From Linnemannia hyalina (taxonomy: Eukaryota; Mortierellomycota; Mortierellomycetes; Mortierellales; Mortierellaceae): a stretch of DNA of 64,000 bases. Position 1 is the stretch's first letter, and each line of letters opens with the position of its first letter. The position numbers were made by a program, and so were the translations under genes. The stretch spans positions 558,001-622,000 of the forward strand of contig JAHRHY010000004.1 of NCBI GenBank assembly GCA_019671135.1, given 5' to 3'. The notes under the pieces were generated by a model. That model made no database searches and was not told the DNA's origin. It worked only from the letters and a program-made list of their open reading frames with translations. Positions 23,943-36,514 of the stretch are shown here, piece by piece.

Positions 23943-24427
23943 CCTCGTTGTTGTTCAGGACAATACATCCACACTACAGGCTCCTTTACATGGCTCTGCT
24001 CCAAGGTTTTTTACACGTATATTCTGCGGAATTATTTTTACGTGTATTTACCGCAGAGTCGTTTACTATTTAAAGGAATTGACCGCCCGAGCCATCTCGT
24101 CACATCTTTACTCCACTGCACCCTCCGTCCACCCAACATCCCATCGACACCACACCCGACCTTCCCTGCAGGCTCTGCTCGACCACTGGACCTCCCACAA
24201 GACTCAGGATCCTCGATCGGCACTCGGTGTCTAGGGTCAGGGGCGAAATCAACAGCCAATCGTCACTCGTGTCTTCCAGTCTCTCTGCGCCTGATTGTCT
24301 CTGCGTCTGATTGTCTCTCTGCATCGGATTGTCTCTCTGCGTCTGATTGTCGCCTTATGGCGCCCTCTATCCCTCTAACCTTCCACCCTCGATCGGTCGT
24401 CCCTCTCTCCTGGTTCCAGTCTTCTAC

Positions 24428-25345
24428 TCGTCCTCCCGGACAAGGAAGCGGGAAAGACATCAACATTTGTCGCCTCAATCGCTCCATCATGCCGTGACGT
24501 CTGATTGCGAAGACAAGACGCCCTCCCTCTCGTCATGGTGGACTCTGCAGGCGGCCTCCAAGTCGTCTCGGAGTCATTTACCAGAGCCCCCCTTGGTCCT
24601 CAGAAGAGCCACAAAGGTAACTGGATTAATTTCCACTAAGGTTTCTGTTTGCATTCCCACAACCACAAGAGAATACACGGCATCATGGGAATGTAAGTTG
24701 TCAGGGCGTCGCAGTACCTGCATGAAGTATCCCCAGTCCTTTGTGGACCATGGGGACTATCCCCTCTGAATGCTGCTAAATTGACTTTAGCAGTAAAGTC
24801 CCCATGTGTCAGCATAGTCAGGTCATCGCTAACCCCGTTGACCTGTGCGAAGCATGGCACATACATACACGGAAGCGACAATGCCAAAGGGTAGACGAGT
24901 TGAACGCGGACTGCGTGCTGTCCACTCTGCATCTTGCCCATGCTGGATAACAGTCGGTGCAGCGTTGAGTTGGCCAATTGATATCTCAGTTATTCTCAAT
25001 TTTGCCGTGTTCCATCACTTGGGGAATGACTTACTTGTTGCTAGTCCTAGCCTTTGGGTGATGAACTAAATTTTTTTTTTATCTTTCTTGCTTATTTCAT
25101 CTCCTATGCAACTCCTCGCCGACCCGAATACCCCCGAGATGGCTGTTCGACACACGGATAAGGATGGAGACAAGGACGAGTACAAGGACGTGGCGGACAT
25201 TGGGTAAAGATTTTCTGACAGGTAGGTCTTTGGACCATTCGGCAAGTTCAACTAATCCTCATTATTGCTATTCCCGTTATGTCTTTTCTTTCATATGCGC
25301 AAAATGATGGATCGAGCGCGGACGTTAAGCGGCTTGGCGCATGAA
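24428..25345 (+). repeat. dispersed repeat R1, copy 3
   Basis: Same orientation as copy 1 and the mirror partner of copy 2. A 14-nt deletion relative to the other copies is seen where they read GCATCAGAAACACCAC. Confidence 0.78.
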
Positions 25346-25805
25346 TATACTACAGACAATCAAGCCCCCAGTCGTATGGTGTCAAATAAATGCCAGCCTT
25401 ATTAGTTTTCGCTCAAGCTCACTCCTTAAGCGCTGCTAGTTTTCATGTTCTGAGCACCACCGTCCTCGTTGCACTTTTTTCTTTCTTCCACTGCTACGGT
25501 CAGGACACACAGTCAATTGCGTGAAGAAGAGGATTGATATGGCTTAACGACGAATAAACGCATGTCTTTACTAAAATACCTAACATCGCATTTGGACTTT
25601 ACCAATCGATCATGTCCAGTTCGACAGCAGACTTCACGTTGTTTCTCTTGGGACCGACACGGTGAGTCGACCATAGCAAATCCAGACCTGGTTCTCCGCG
25701 CAGCGGCCAACTCATTTATTCGTGACCAGTTAAGAAAAGAAAAGAAAAGAAATCAATGAATAAAATGTTGCGAATGTGCAAGGTAAAAAAAGGTTTTTGC
25801 TTTTC

Positions 25806-28214
25806 TATGATTTTATTTGTGGCTTGTAGCCGTGAGTTTGAAGAGATGGTCGTTTTGTGCTATTGCCTTCTTAATTTCTATGGAAATACAGTCAGAGATT
25901 TCCTCCGAGGACTGTGTGTGTTTGTGAAGGAAGAGGATGATGTTTGCTGTGTTTATACAATGAGGCAGCACGCCAGCAATTGTGAGGGGGTGATGTTGTA
26001 TTTGGGCTTAATGGACAAGGTGGGGGGCTTAAAGGAGAGTAAAGTATGGAGATCCTCATCGGACCATGTGGCCTTGTCCGTGTATTCTCTCAAAATGAAC
26101 TGCCATGCTAGGTACTTGCCCTTGCATCCGAAGACATTATGATTCTTGTCCGCCTTTCTTTCCCTGCATCCCTGAGCGCCACATTGAGCGTCCTGTTTCC
26201 ACCGGTGGGCCCGAAGTGTGCCACATGGGATAATGCCACGCTTGTATCCCCATTAGAAAGTGCGGGCTCTGTGAGGAATTTTGGTCTTCTAGAACTTGTG
26301 CCACTGGGACTTGGTGCCAGATTTAGGGTGCATCGACGAGTGGGTCGGGGGTGGTTCGGGTTCGGGAGTCGGGAAGAAGTACTGTCGGATCTGTGTGATG
26401 GAGGCAGTCCTTAAAGTCACTTTTGTCTTGCCATTGTCCAGGAGGATGAGTGAGCATATCCTCTGAGCCAGGCGGTCTCCGACAACCCCAACATGTGGTA
26501 TCTGTATCGCGTCCAGATATACTTGTGATATCCGTCAGATATTGGTTCTTGTAAGTAGAAGGTCGCCTCTTACACGCTTCGATTTACGGGAGAGTCAGCG
26601 CTTGTATGCCATCTTGAATTTGTTGTTCTCGTCTATCTCTAGCGTGAACAGGTCTCCAATCCGTGCGGTGAGGGTGGTGTTGTTGTCATCCGTCGAAGGG
26701 AACCACCATTCCAGCGGGCTCTCCAGAAAAGTGGTCGAATCTGGAAGTCCTGCTTGCATGGTGAGTGTCTTGAGCGGGGGAAGTGTGCTGGCCACTTTGA
26801 CTAGTTGCAGAAGGTGGGGGAAGTGTTCAAGTTGTTGGTGGGGTCGGTTCTCCTGGGGGTTCAGCATGAAGGATTGATGGTGGGTGGACTTTGTCTTCCA
26901 GAGGATGAAATCCAGTACAATGTCCTTCCCCCAGTATACTGACGTGGTTGAGGCGTTGCGAAGGTGCTTGCTGAAGAAGGTCCGATGCTGCTTGTCCAGA
27001 TCAATAACCCCAAGGCTGCCGTTGTGTCGAGGGGTGGTGATGACTTTCCATGATGGTATGGGTTTGAAGGGGCAAACAAATCGTGTGATGGCCTGTTTGA
27101 CTTTGGATGGGAAAGAGGTAGGGAATGGGGTCACCCACGCGAGGTGCCAAAGGCGGGAGAGGATAAGGGTGATGACGATGGTAGCGCGTCCTAGGACCGA
27201 GAGGGAACGAGATGAATGTATGTTGATCCCTGTCTTGATTTCGCCGAATAATTTGTTCCAGAATGTTGTTGCCTGCTCTCTGCAAAAAAAATATTAGAAA
27301 GCCAAGGTAGGTGGGTGCTTCATTTGTTGCGCTGTCGTGCCATTGTAGCTGGAGAGAGGCGAAGTGTGGCTTGACGATCGGGTCTGAGTAGGTAGACATT
27401 GGGAAGGCAACCGTTTTGTTAAAGTTGACTCCTGCGTTTGAGGCGTTCCCTATAGATGTAGAGCTTCGTCCAATGCCTTCCATTGCTGTACTGAAGCGAC
27501 GGGCGTCATAAGGTCGTCAGCGTAGGCTCCCAGTTTGATTGGCTCTAGGCGTTGTGGTATGTTCATTCCTCGAATGAGGAGTAACGATTGGATATGGGCG
27601 AGAAGTGGTTCAAACGCTAGATTGAAGAGGAGGGGGATAGCGAGTCACCCTGGCGGAGGCCTCTGGACTGAGAGATCGGGTCCGAGATGTAGCCGTTGAT
27701 GTTGAGAGATATTTGAGTGGAAAAAAAGAGGGTCGAAATACTCCTGATGACTTGTTGGGGGAAGCCAAATCTCTCCATCACCATCTCCAGGTGCTCTGGG
27801 TGAACCATATCGTAGGCCTTTTCTTGATCCAGTAGAGCTCCAACATGCTTCAGCTTTCTGTTCCTGCAGTAGTTACGGAGATTGTTGAGGACCATGCCAT
27901 TGTCGGCAATATGCCGACCAGTCGTAAATCCTGTCTGGTGCTGGCCCGTTAGAGTGCGCATGTAAGGTTGGAGTCGGAGTGCGATCAACTTTGTAAACAT
28001 CTTGGCGTCGTAGTTGATGAGTGACAGCGGACGCCAATAGGACAGTTGTGAGGCTTCGCCTTTCTTGTAGAGCAGGATCACGACTGTGCGTTTCCAGGAC
28101 TGGGGGAAGGCTGATTCCAGTAAGGCGTCGTTAGGGATGTTGACAAATAGATGGAGAACCCAAGGGATTGTGAGGATGTGGCGATATAGCTCAAAGGGTA
28201 GTCCATCTTGTCCT
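25806..28214 (-). mobile_element. 5'-truncated, broken non-LTR retrotransposon, right copy
   Basis: Mirror twin of 19327-21735. The upstream RT blocks are more intact here: one frame runs from SPGQDGLPFELYRHI through SYWRPLSLINYDAKMF, LQPYMRTLTGQHQTGF and LLDQEKAYDMV to GDSLSP, where the left copy has an extra break near LRL. Both twins share the same lost base after GDSLSP and the same later breaks, so the element was already dead before the duplication. No endonuclease domain is present. Confidence 0.88.
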
Positions 28215-28480
28215 GGTGAAAAAAGAGAAAAGAGAAAAGAGAAAAGAGAAAAGAGAAAAGAGAAAAGAAAAAAGAAAAAAGAAAAAAGAAAAAAGAAAAA
28301 AGAAAAAAGAAAAAAGAGAAAAGAGAAAAAAGAAAAGAAAAAAGAAGGGAAAAAAAAGAAGGGAAAAAAAAGAAAGAAAAAAGAAAGAAAAAAGAAAGAA
28401 AAAAGAACGAAAAAAGAAAGAAAAAAGAAAGAAAAAAGAAGAAAAAAGCAATAAAAAAAATAATAAAAAAGCAAGAATAA
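28215..28480. repeat. GA-rich microsatellite (right counterpart of the CT tract)
   Basis: About 265 bases of GAAAA and GAAAAAA-type units on the plus strand, between the retrotransposon and the kinase stop codon. It is shorter than the left version and lacks most of the TTTCTTTG-type part. Confidence 0.95.
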
Positions 28481-28547
28481 ACGGCACAAGGACGGGAGCG
28501 GGCGCAAAGACGGCAACGGGCACAAAGGCGGCAGCGGGTCGTAGCTC

Positions 28548-30947
28548 TTATTCGTCCTCTTCTCCAGTCTCCTCATCGGCATCATCTTCGGCCTCCTCGT
28601 CGCTGCTCGTCTCGGCTACCTCGTCGTCATCGTTCTCCTCGGGAGTAGTGGCCTTGTCCTCACAGTCTTGCTCCTCTGCTACTGCTGGTGCCGTGCTCTG
28701 AGCCTGGGCCTCGGGAGCAACGTCACCAACCGTTGCTTGAGCAACTGACATGGCAGCGGTGACCAGCTTTCTACCGTTGCGGTCGAGGTTGCCTTGGTTT
28801 AGGACGAAGAAGGGCTGCTGCAGGGCCTGGTCGATGCTGAGTCTGCTCTCTGGATCAGGACGCAGCAGACCATCAACCAAATCCCTGGCGTGTCTCCATT
28901 TTCTAGGTTTCGAAGGTCCAGAGGGGAGCACATTGTAAGTAAGCTTATTTACTGCAGGCATGATTGAGCAAAAGTGTCCCCAAAGCGCAAAGCATTCCTT
29001 TGAGTTTGCAATGCACAAGGCTATGCGCTTACCTGATCATGTTAACACATTTCTCGGAGCCCTTCTTCTTCTCGGGAACGACACCGTGGATCAGCTCGTG
29101 CAAGAGAGCCCCGAACGAGAAGGCGTCGACCTTGGTCGTATACGTACCCTCGATCTCCGGTGCTCTGAACCCGTCCGTGCCATTGTCGCCCCTATTGAGT
29201 TAAAGGGATTAAAAACGCGATGAGTTCATGTGTGCCATTGACAAACATACATGTGTTCTTAATCCCGTCAATAACACAACATTTTCAAGTCATGATCCAA
29301 GCACGCATTCAACTTACGTCGCCTCCCCTTTCTCGTCCAGTGCATCCGACAACCCCAGGTCCGATACCAGGGCCTCCCGGGACGCCGTCAACAAGATGTT
29401 TTCAGGCTTTATGTCCCGGTGAACTACCCCCATGCTATGGAGGTAGTTCAACCCGTGACAGATGCCACGGGCGAGGCCCTGGATGTGGCGTCTTGACATC
29501 TGGTCCCAGTTCGCCACTTCGTGTTCCTGCAGGTTCTGTTTCAGTGGACCATGACCAAATAAAAAAGACGCATTAGTTGACAAGAGTGGTATCATGGACC
29601 GATGGTCAATCACGATTCATTACATTTCCTATGGAGACAAAGCACAGCTGGCAGTTTCGTTACCGTGTCCGCGAGGTCCAAGGCGATGCATCGCTGGCGG
29701 CAGTAATAAAAGCCACCGTAGTACTTGAGGACGTTGGGATGGCCGGGGTTGGATACGCGCTCGTATCCTTGCACCTCCTGCAGCCACTATTCATATAGAG
29801 AGAGGCAATTGGAAGAAGAAGCGGGGCGTTAGTTGACTGCGAAGCATGGCCGTTTTTCTTTCCTTGCATACTGCCCTGCTATCTTCACATGTTTTTCAAT
29901 TGACCACCCTTGACTTACGGATGCCTGATTCGCGTTACTAAATATCTTCAGGACAATCTCGCGATCATCTTCCCAGTCCTCGTCAATGGCCAGGACCTTG
30001 ATGATGGTCCCCTGCTCACCCTAAGCAAGACATGTGGAGAAAGAAGGTACAGCATTAGACTTAAGCTTCCCCTTGGACTAATTTTTTTTTGCCACCAATT
30101 ATTTTCTTTGTAGCCTTTCTTTAATTCACTTGCACGCATCTCTCTGTCTCTCTTTTTTCCCTCCTGTTTACTTACTGCCGACAGCGTCGTCAAGTACAAG
30201 TATCCTCGACCTGCATCTGTGTCGACATACGCCTATTGAACAGAGAGATCAAGGACAGGTCTGGTTAGTAACCATGAACGAAGCACTCATATATAGGAAT
30301 AGGAATCATTGGAGTCAAGAAAAAAAAAGCGGACAGCAGTAAATCAGGACCGGGGTCGCAACGAGCGTTACCTCCAATGGCGTGACGTAGCCTCCACGCT
30401 CCTCGATCGGCTCGTCTTCCTCATCCTCGTCATCCTCGTCATCCTCGTTGTCCGAATCGTACGACTCCTGAGGCTCTGGGGACGAGGCAGGCGCAGGCAG
30501 TGGCAGTGGACGTGGCGGTGGCGGTGGCGTGAGACGGGGACGAGGATGAGGGGGGGCAGGCCGAATGGCAAAACCGATTCGGGGAGGTCTATCCACAGGA
30601 TCCAATCGGCGAGTTCCTGCGATGAATGTTCCTGGACGACGACCCGACGCTCCTGAGCCTTCCACCCAAGGGTCTTGAGTGGGTCTGAACCGGACAGGCA
30701 GGTGCGAGAGGTCGACGTACGGTCGAGGAGATGGTGTAGATGAGGTGGCGGCGGCGGGAGGGTTGATCAAGGAGGAGGAGGAGGAGGAGGAGGAGGAGGA
30801 GGAGGAGGAGGAGGGCGGTTGACCGGACACGGACTGGCGTTCTCCTCTTCTCGGACGCACGGGCGCAGGAGCTGTTGCTGACGACTCAAGGCAAGAGGAG
30901 GGTGTGGGCGAGGGAGGATCGCGTCTCTTTGTTCCTTTGTTGGTCAT
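28548..30947 (-). CDS. serine/threonine-protein kinase-like gene, right-arm copy
   Basis: Mirror copy of the left kinase, with seven exons: 30947-30372, 30232-30176, 30020-29919, 29786-29664, 29535-29318, 29191-29033 and 28902-28548 (about 529 aa). Internal exon lengths are identical to the left copy (57, 102, 123, 218, 159 and 355 nt). Exon 1 is 39 nt longer because of an expanded serine (TCC) run and an extra acidic repeat. Catalytic motifs are kept: EIVLKIF, VVHRDIKPENILL, DLGLSDA and FRAPEI. Substitutions are scattered, for example TTLSA for ETLSA and DLADT for DLAES, yet no frame or splice site is broken. That suggests selection keeps both copies. The substrate is unknown. The position next to A3 makes this the likely ancestral copy. 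Confidence 0.87.
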
Positions 30948-31065
30948 GTTGAGAAGTGCACAGGGAAATACGATAGAATGTGTATGTTTGTGTCTTCGGT
31001 GGAGGTGAAAAGTTGAAGGAAAAAGAAAAAAGAAAAAAGAAAGAAGAGAGAAGGCGGAAAAGGGT

Positions 31066-31073
31066 TTAAATAG
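31066..31073 (-). promoter_or_regulatory. TATA-like box of the right kinase gene
   Basis: TATTTAAA on the minus strand, about 120 nt before the start codon, conserved with the left copy. A CT-rich leader follows. Confidence 0.4.
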
Positions 31074-32534
31074 GAGTAAAAAGGGTCGATGGCGATGGTC
31101 AATCCACCGAGGAGACTCGATTGGCTCGTCACTGCAAGAATTAAGGGACATTTCAACGTTGCATTCATTCGTTATCACCCGCAAAACGTCACCGGAAAAA
31201 AAATTCCTTTTGGAGATGACTTCAATTTAAGCTATCGATTCGACTTTGTGGGAATGTCTTTCCTTACCTTGGATCGATAGCACAGATGATTCCCTCTCGA
31301 TCGTCGCGAGGTTGGCAATATGCATGCATGTAGATGTACAGTACTCACGTTGGTCATTAATTAGTTGCTGTCTCTGTTTGTGCATCCACTACCGTCGTCT
31401 TGGCCCAGCTCCCACTCCACATCCTCTATCTCTGTCCCATATTCGCTCGTACCTTATTGGCTTTTAGGTTTCCGCTGTTTTCATTGATTGCGGAACATTG
31501 TAGTTTTGCTAACGTTTTCCCTCTCTCGAACTGAGCAAACTGCATGGGACTATTTCTCTTTCTCAATTTCGATTCAACTGATTCTTAGGAAATAGTTTTC
31601 TTTGCATTTCAATGGTTGTTGTTCTGTGTAAAAAAAAAAAAAAAAAGACACGGTTGGTCCCTGGACATAAAAACCAACACGACTTTCTCACCTACACACA
31701 TACATGCGTCTTGATTCTTTCAGCAGGCTCGCGAAACCTTGAGGAAAAGGATATCCGAAGCCTTACTTTCAAGCCATCCCCATGCTAAGTCTTCTGTTCA
31801 TCATCCTCCTACTTCGCTTAGGCTATTCCGACCTCGACCCCTGATCTTCCTATGCCTTGTCTTTGCGACATTTTCTTTTGTTTAGTCGATCTGCATCCAA
31901 TCTTTTCTTTCTTTTCTTCCAATTCGTAACGCTTCCTCCCTTCTCTCTTTTCTCAATTATCTCTCCCTTTTCCTTTTCACCCCAGGCTGCGCAGGCGTTT
32001 TTATCGTCGGATTTTGGATGGTGGTACAAGTGGTCAGTTCGTGTGACTGACGATTCTGTTGACATTACTCTGCCTCGCCCCCGTCCTCTTTTCTTTCGTT
32101 CTTTCTTTTCTTTCTTTTTCTTCCTCCAATGCAACACTCACACACTTGGCTAGCCCATCACACTGTTACACTCAACCCCATCCCCAACCAAGCTAACACG
32201 ACCATGTCATGAAGACCCACCAGGACCAAAGAACGTCAACAAGGATCACCAACGACGGTTGCCTCCTCTCCTAAACCGTCTGCTACCCGTCCTGCCATGG
32301 TGACACCCCTGACTGAGGTGATAATGAAGCAAAGAGGAAAAAATATGCTCTTGTCATTCCCTGAGCCATGGTCGTCGAGTTTAAACAAGATGATCGAAAG
32401 AATAACAGGTGCAGTTACAAACATCCTACATTGCATACATGGAGGAGATACATCACCCCATCGTTTTATTCAATGCAAGAGTTCGAATGTGAAAGCTATT
32501 AGGTCAACAAAAGGGTAAAAAGGAACCCCGAATC

Positions 32535-34623
32535 TCAAGATTGGGTTGGGCATTGTGCAAAGTCAGCCGTGGAAGGTGGTGTTGGGGTGGATACCTCGTT
32601 TTCACTATATTTTGCGGAATCCTGAAGCGCGACGCTTTGCGAGTCGTGTAGAAGTGATTGGAGTTGGTGGACGACACTGGCATATGCTGGAGCACTGGGG
32701 GAGGGCATTTCTCCACTGTCAAATGGACGAGCTGGCGGAATGTACTGTGTTGGTAGCCAAGGAGCAGAACCCTTTGTCGACAGCTTCTCCGTATCCTCCT
32801 CTGCGTGTTGCTGTTTGAAGTCATTGGGTGCGGCCGCTGCCGGTTCACCTAGGTACAAGGCGGACGTTACGTACGTCGTCCGTGGGTGATTGGAGAATTG
32901 TGATGCATGGAGTTGCTCCTGTAGTGCCCGCATCTGATCGTGTAATGCTTGGAACTGCTCTTGGATGTATTGAGTATAGGTGTGATTGGGGCCATGGGAA
33001 GGATTTCTGTGGACGAAGTTCTTGGTTGCTCTGGGTACGACAGAATTACGTACTTACCCTCGAGGTCATAGGAATTTGCTCCCTCCTTTGGTCCTTGTGC
33101 CGGCGGGTCGTCTTTGTTGCCGTCGAGGGGCTGGCTGGGTTGGGACTTTTTGGCGTCTGACTCCGCAACCTCGTCATCATCCATTTTCCTGTTCCTGCCG
33201 CTTGTCTTTCTTCCCAACAAAAACGTCAATACTGCGAGGACGAAAGCTCTAAAAACGATGCCAACAACGCCTGCTTTTGATAGGATGGTCGGTATCGGTG
33301 CAGCTGGCGGTGGTGGTAGATTGGGGTTGATGCCATAGGTTTCTGTCGCGTTGACCTTGTCGATCATGTGGGTGTATCGTAGCCCTCCGTTGTTACCAAA
33401 TCCATACATTGTTTCTTCCTTCTTTAGCAATTCAAATGTCGAGGCACCATCCCCGCTCCCGTCGCCAATGAACGTAAAGAAATCCATGTTAATAACGTCG
33501 GCGTCGAATTTCGTCACTATTCCTGTTCCGTTCAAAGTGTTGGGATCCTTTATTGTGAGGAACATGCTCGCAGTAGAGAAGTCCTTTGACGAATATATCT
33601 ATCAATTGAAGCGGATAATAATGATGCGCATTAACTCAAGAATGAAAACACATCAAACACTATCATAAAGGAACATTACAATTAATTACCTTACTTTCTG
33701 TCCACAAAGTAGCATCAAGGGATCATGGAGGAAACATACAAGTGGAGTTGGAGAAAAATAGCAGTTGACTGCCTCTGTGTCGTAGCTCTTGCTAATAGGT
33801 GTCGTTGTGCTTCCGACGGCGATGTTTGAGAGGAATGCTCACGAGGTAGAGTTTTGAGGTGAGAAAATTTCCCATTTGAGGAATGATTGCATCGCCGTAG
33901 GTGTAAAAGTGGTCATTGCCGATCATCAGTGCTCTTAATGACGTCCCATGGATAGTGGTTCTATAGAAAGCAGTGGCGATATGGCTCAGTTGTGTTCAAA
34001 AATAATTAACCAAACGTAAACACCCAGCGCACACTAATAAGCACTTTATGACCTACCATAACCCACAGACCCGTGCCATAAAGGTCCATGGTCGAATCGT
34101 TCATCATTGCGAGATTGACAGTATTGTTCGTGTCAGAGATGGACGCGTGGACAAGAACTTTGGTAGCACCGTTGTTGACATATCCTAGAGAATGCCTGTT
34201 GAGGCCTCCTGACCAATCGTATCCGCCAGCGACTGTGATGTTCTGCCATGCACCCGGTCGTCTATAGTTAAAGCTGTCGTCCATTGATCCACTGAGATTG
34301 TATCGAATCCCGTAAGGCCTTTTGAGGCCAGAGGTGGAATCACTCAGGGCCCGACCGAACATCGTAAAGACATCCTGGGCGCCGCTTGAGCATGTGCAGT
34401 CGGAGCCATCGGTAGTGTAAAGGTGTCCTGCCAGTTTCCAGCTTTCAATGAGGGAGACTATCGACCATACGAGGTCCCTAGGGGAGATTGGGTTGGTGTT
34501 GGACCTGATAAGAACGACGTATTTGGAGGTACTGTCAGTGCTATAGTCAGTGGCATATGCAAGTCTATAAAAGGTCGTCGAGGCTGGGTCCGTTGTTATG
34601 CAAATAAGGTCGAGCCATCCCAT
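32535..34623 (-). pseudogene. A3: broken member of the MG-start membrane family
   Basis: Exon 1 (34623-34057) is open: MGWLDLICITTDPAS, QDVFTMFGR and LVHASISDTNN follow the family pattern and it ends in a good donor. Exon 2 (33960-33695) aligns with A5 only if frames are switched twice. It starts out of phase (two bases short) and shifts again between LVSIPL and SNIAVGSTTTPIS. Exon 3 begins at 33598 and encodes the membrane segment (AGVVGIVFRAFVLAVLTFLLG). It shifts frame once more just after LEGKYV, near 33045, before the tail IQEQFQALHDQMRALQEQ and SNHPRTTYVTSA. The tail ends at 32535. Three indels make a functional full-length product unlikely. Unrecognised splicing could rescue some, but not the last, since the required intron would be only about 29 nt. 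Confidence 0.75.
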
Positions 34624-35172
34624 TCTGTGATGTTGTCGTTGGTGGTGGTGATGTTCTTCGAAAGAGGTTGTTGAATGAGAGTTTGTGAATGAGAGGAGGT
34701 GGTGGGCAGTTGGAGTGAAAAAATGAAAAAACAGGAGACAGAGAGAGTAAGCAAGCAGGGTCCGTAATTCAGTTGTCTTCCCCAACAGAGAAAGGGAGCC
34801 CGTGCCAGGTACACCATGTTTTGTATCTTCCCCCGGATACCATGTCCGACTGACAACGTAGCATTCAGTCAAACAAAGACTGTCACTACTTCCATACTTT
34901 TGCCACAACCACCAAAACGTTCTTGTATTTGTTTGCACCCTCTTCTTCTGCTTCATCCAAGCCGCCCTTACCCTGGGAAGCCATGTTCTACTCCGTAGTC
35001 AGGCATCAGTTCGCCGAGACTGATTGAATGCCTTACTGGGTTTAAATAATTGAGCAAAAGAGCTTGGACACGAATCAGGCCAGGCGAAAGATTGGAAAGG
35101 TGCTGGTACATTGCTGTTTGATGTGTATTCGATGCAAGAGTGTGAATGGGTGCGTGTCCCATCTGTTTGCCA

Positions 35173-35724
35173 TTATGGTATAAGGGTCTTTAATCTCAGG
35201 GCTGGGTCGGTTTTTTGTGAGGAGTTGAGGGTAGAAGGGGCTATTGACTCGGCGAACGCCTGAGGTGCGACTTCTAGTTCTGGGAAGTCCTGCGATGACG
35301 ACGGCTGTGCAACGGAATTGGAGTAGGCAGGCGCACTGGGAAAGTGCATGGCTTTGACTTCGCCTGAACCAGCAGAAGGACAAGTGGTGTCAGTTGCCAG
35401 GGCCCTATCCACGCTGCAGGTTCAAAACCGTCTCCTGTATCTTGTTCTGAGCCGTTGAGTGATGATAACGTGGGGTTTCCTTCGAGGAGCTCGACCAAAC
35501 GTCGTGAATACACCCTGTGCGCTTGCAGTGCAAGATTAGGGTTTCCCACTAGTAGTGAGCTATCGAGCATGGACACCACGGACCGGGCGATCTGGGTTTG
35601 TGTTGACGAGAACAGCGTATTTGGTTTTGGTGTTGGCAAAGTTGTGGCCGTCGGCGTATACGAGAATGTAGAACTTTGCCAGGTCCGAGTTTGTTGCCAT
35701 GCCAACGAGCTCCAGGATTCCCAT
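35173..35724 (-). pseudogene. A4: internally deleted remnant of the MG-start membrane family
   Basis: It starts MGILELVGMATNSDL and continues AVLVNTNPDRP, then shifts frame into SVVSMLDSSLLVGNP, which matches the A3/A5 segment after the NTNP motif. The remaining ectodomain, including the FTMFGR block, and the transmembrane helix are missing. Sequence then passes to a tail-like piece, FPSAPAYSNSVAQPS, resembling the A3 tail PSAPAYASVVHQ, and stops at 35173. It has at least one frameshift plus a large internal deletion and cannot make a membrane protein. Confidence 0.7.
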
Positions 35725-36514
35725 GCTGCTGCTGATGGTGATGTTCCTTTGAAGAGAATGTCGAATGTAAGTGTTGTGAATGAGAGTGTGCGAATGAGAA
35801 GAGTGTATGGTTGAAAGAAGTACGTCCTTGGAAAGTAGGCGGAGGGCAGGTAGGAATGAAGAGAAAAAAGAGTAAAGGAGGCAAAGGTGGGTAGAACAGA
35901 GGACAGTGGCAAGTGGTGTAAGGAAGATGTACTGCACAGTAGAGAGAAGGTGGGGCTCTCATTTTTGCCTCATTCTCATTGTGTTTCCTCCTCCACCAAG
36001 AGAAAATGCAAGGTTCATATGGGAAGTAGGACGTTTAGATTTGCACCTGCATTTACCTTGCAACTGCAAGCCGACTTGACCTGGTATCCATCCTCGAAAT
36101 ATCGTCTCTTTGTTCTTCTTCATTAACCACTTCTTTCCCTTCCTGCCACATCAAGCTATCAAGGATGGGGTTTGTTCGGCCTGAAGACCAGTCTACATCA
36201 ATGTGCCTGAAATTACACGTGACTGATCTCGACTTGAACACATACGTCTGTGGGTGATTCTTACAAACACAAAAATATTGTTCTTCATACCGCGCATTTT
36301 TTTTTTTTTGCATTGTCCGACATCTTCAAGGGCTTTTAATCTCGGAAAAGGATAACTGATATCACGAGGAATAAAGGGTGGAGGAGGATACTAGTGCGCA
36401 TACAAGGTACTCCCTTGGCCCATCAGAATCCTGACGTACAACCGGCTGTAAAATCTTGCCATGACGATTTTGCACTGTCGCTGGTGTGTGCTGAGACAAG
36501 AAGTCGGTATTATC

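Larger units (their letters stand above)
23920..32823 (-). repeat. right arm of the 18-kb inverted duplication
   Basis: Reverse-complement counterpart of 14642-23835. Its outer end is continuous with the rest of A3 (32824-34623), whereas the left arm stops abruptly in repeat R2. It lacks about 150 nt found near the centre of the left arm. The kinase gene, retrotransposon, R1 and non-coding blocks appear in mirror order. Confidence 0.9.
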
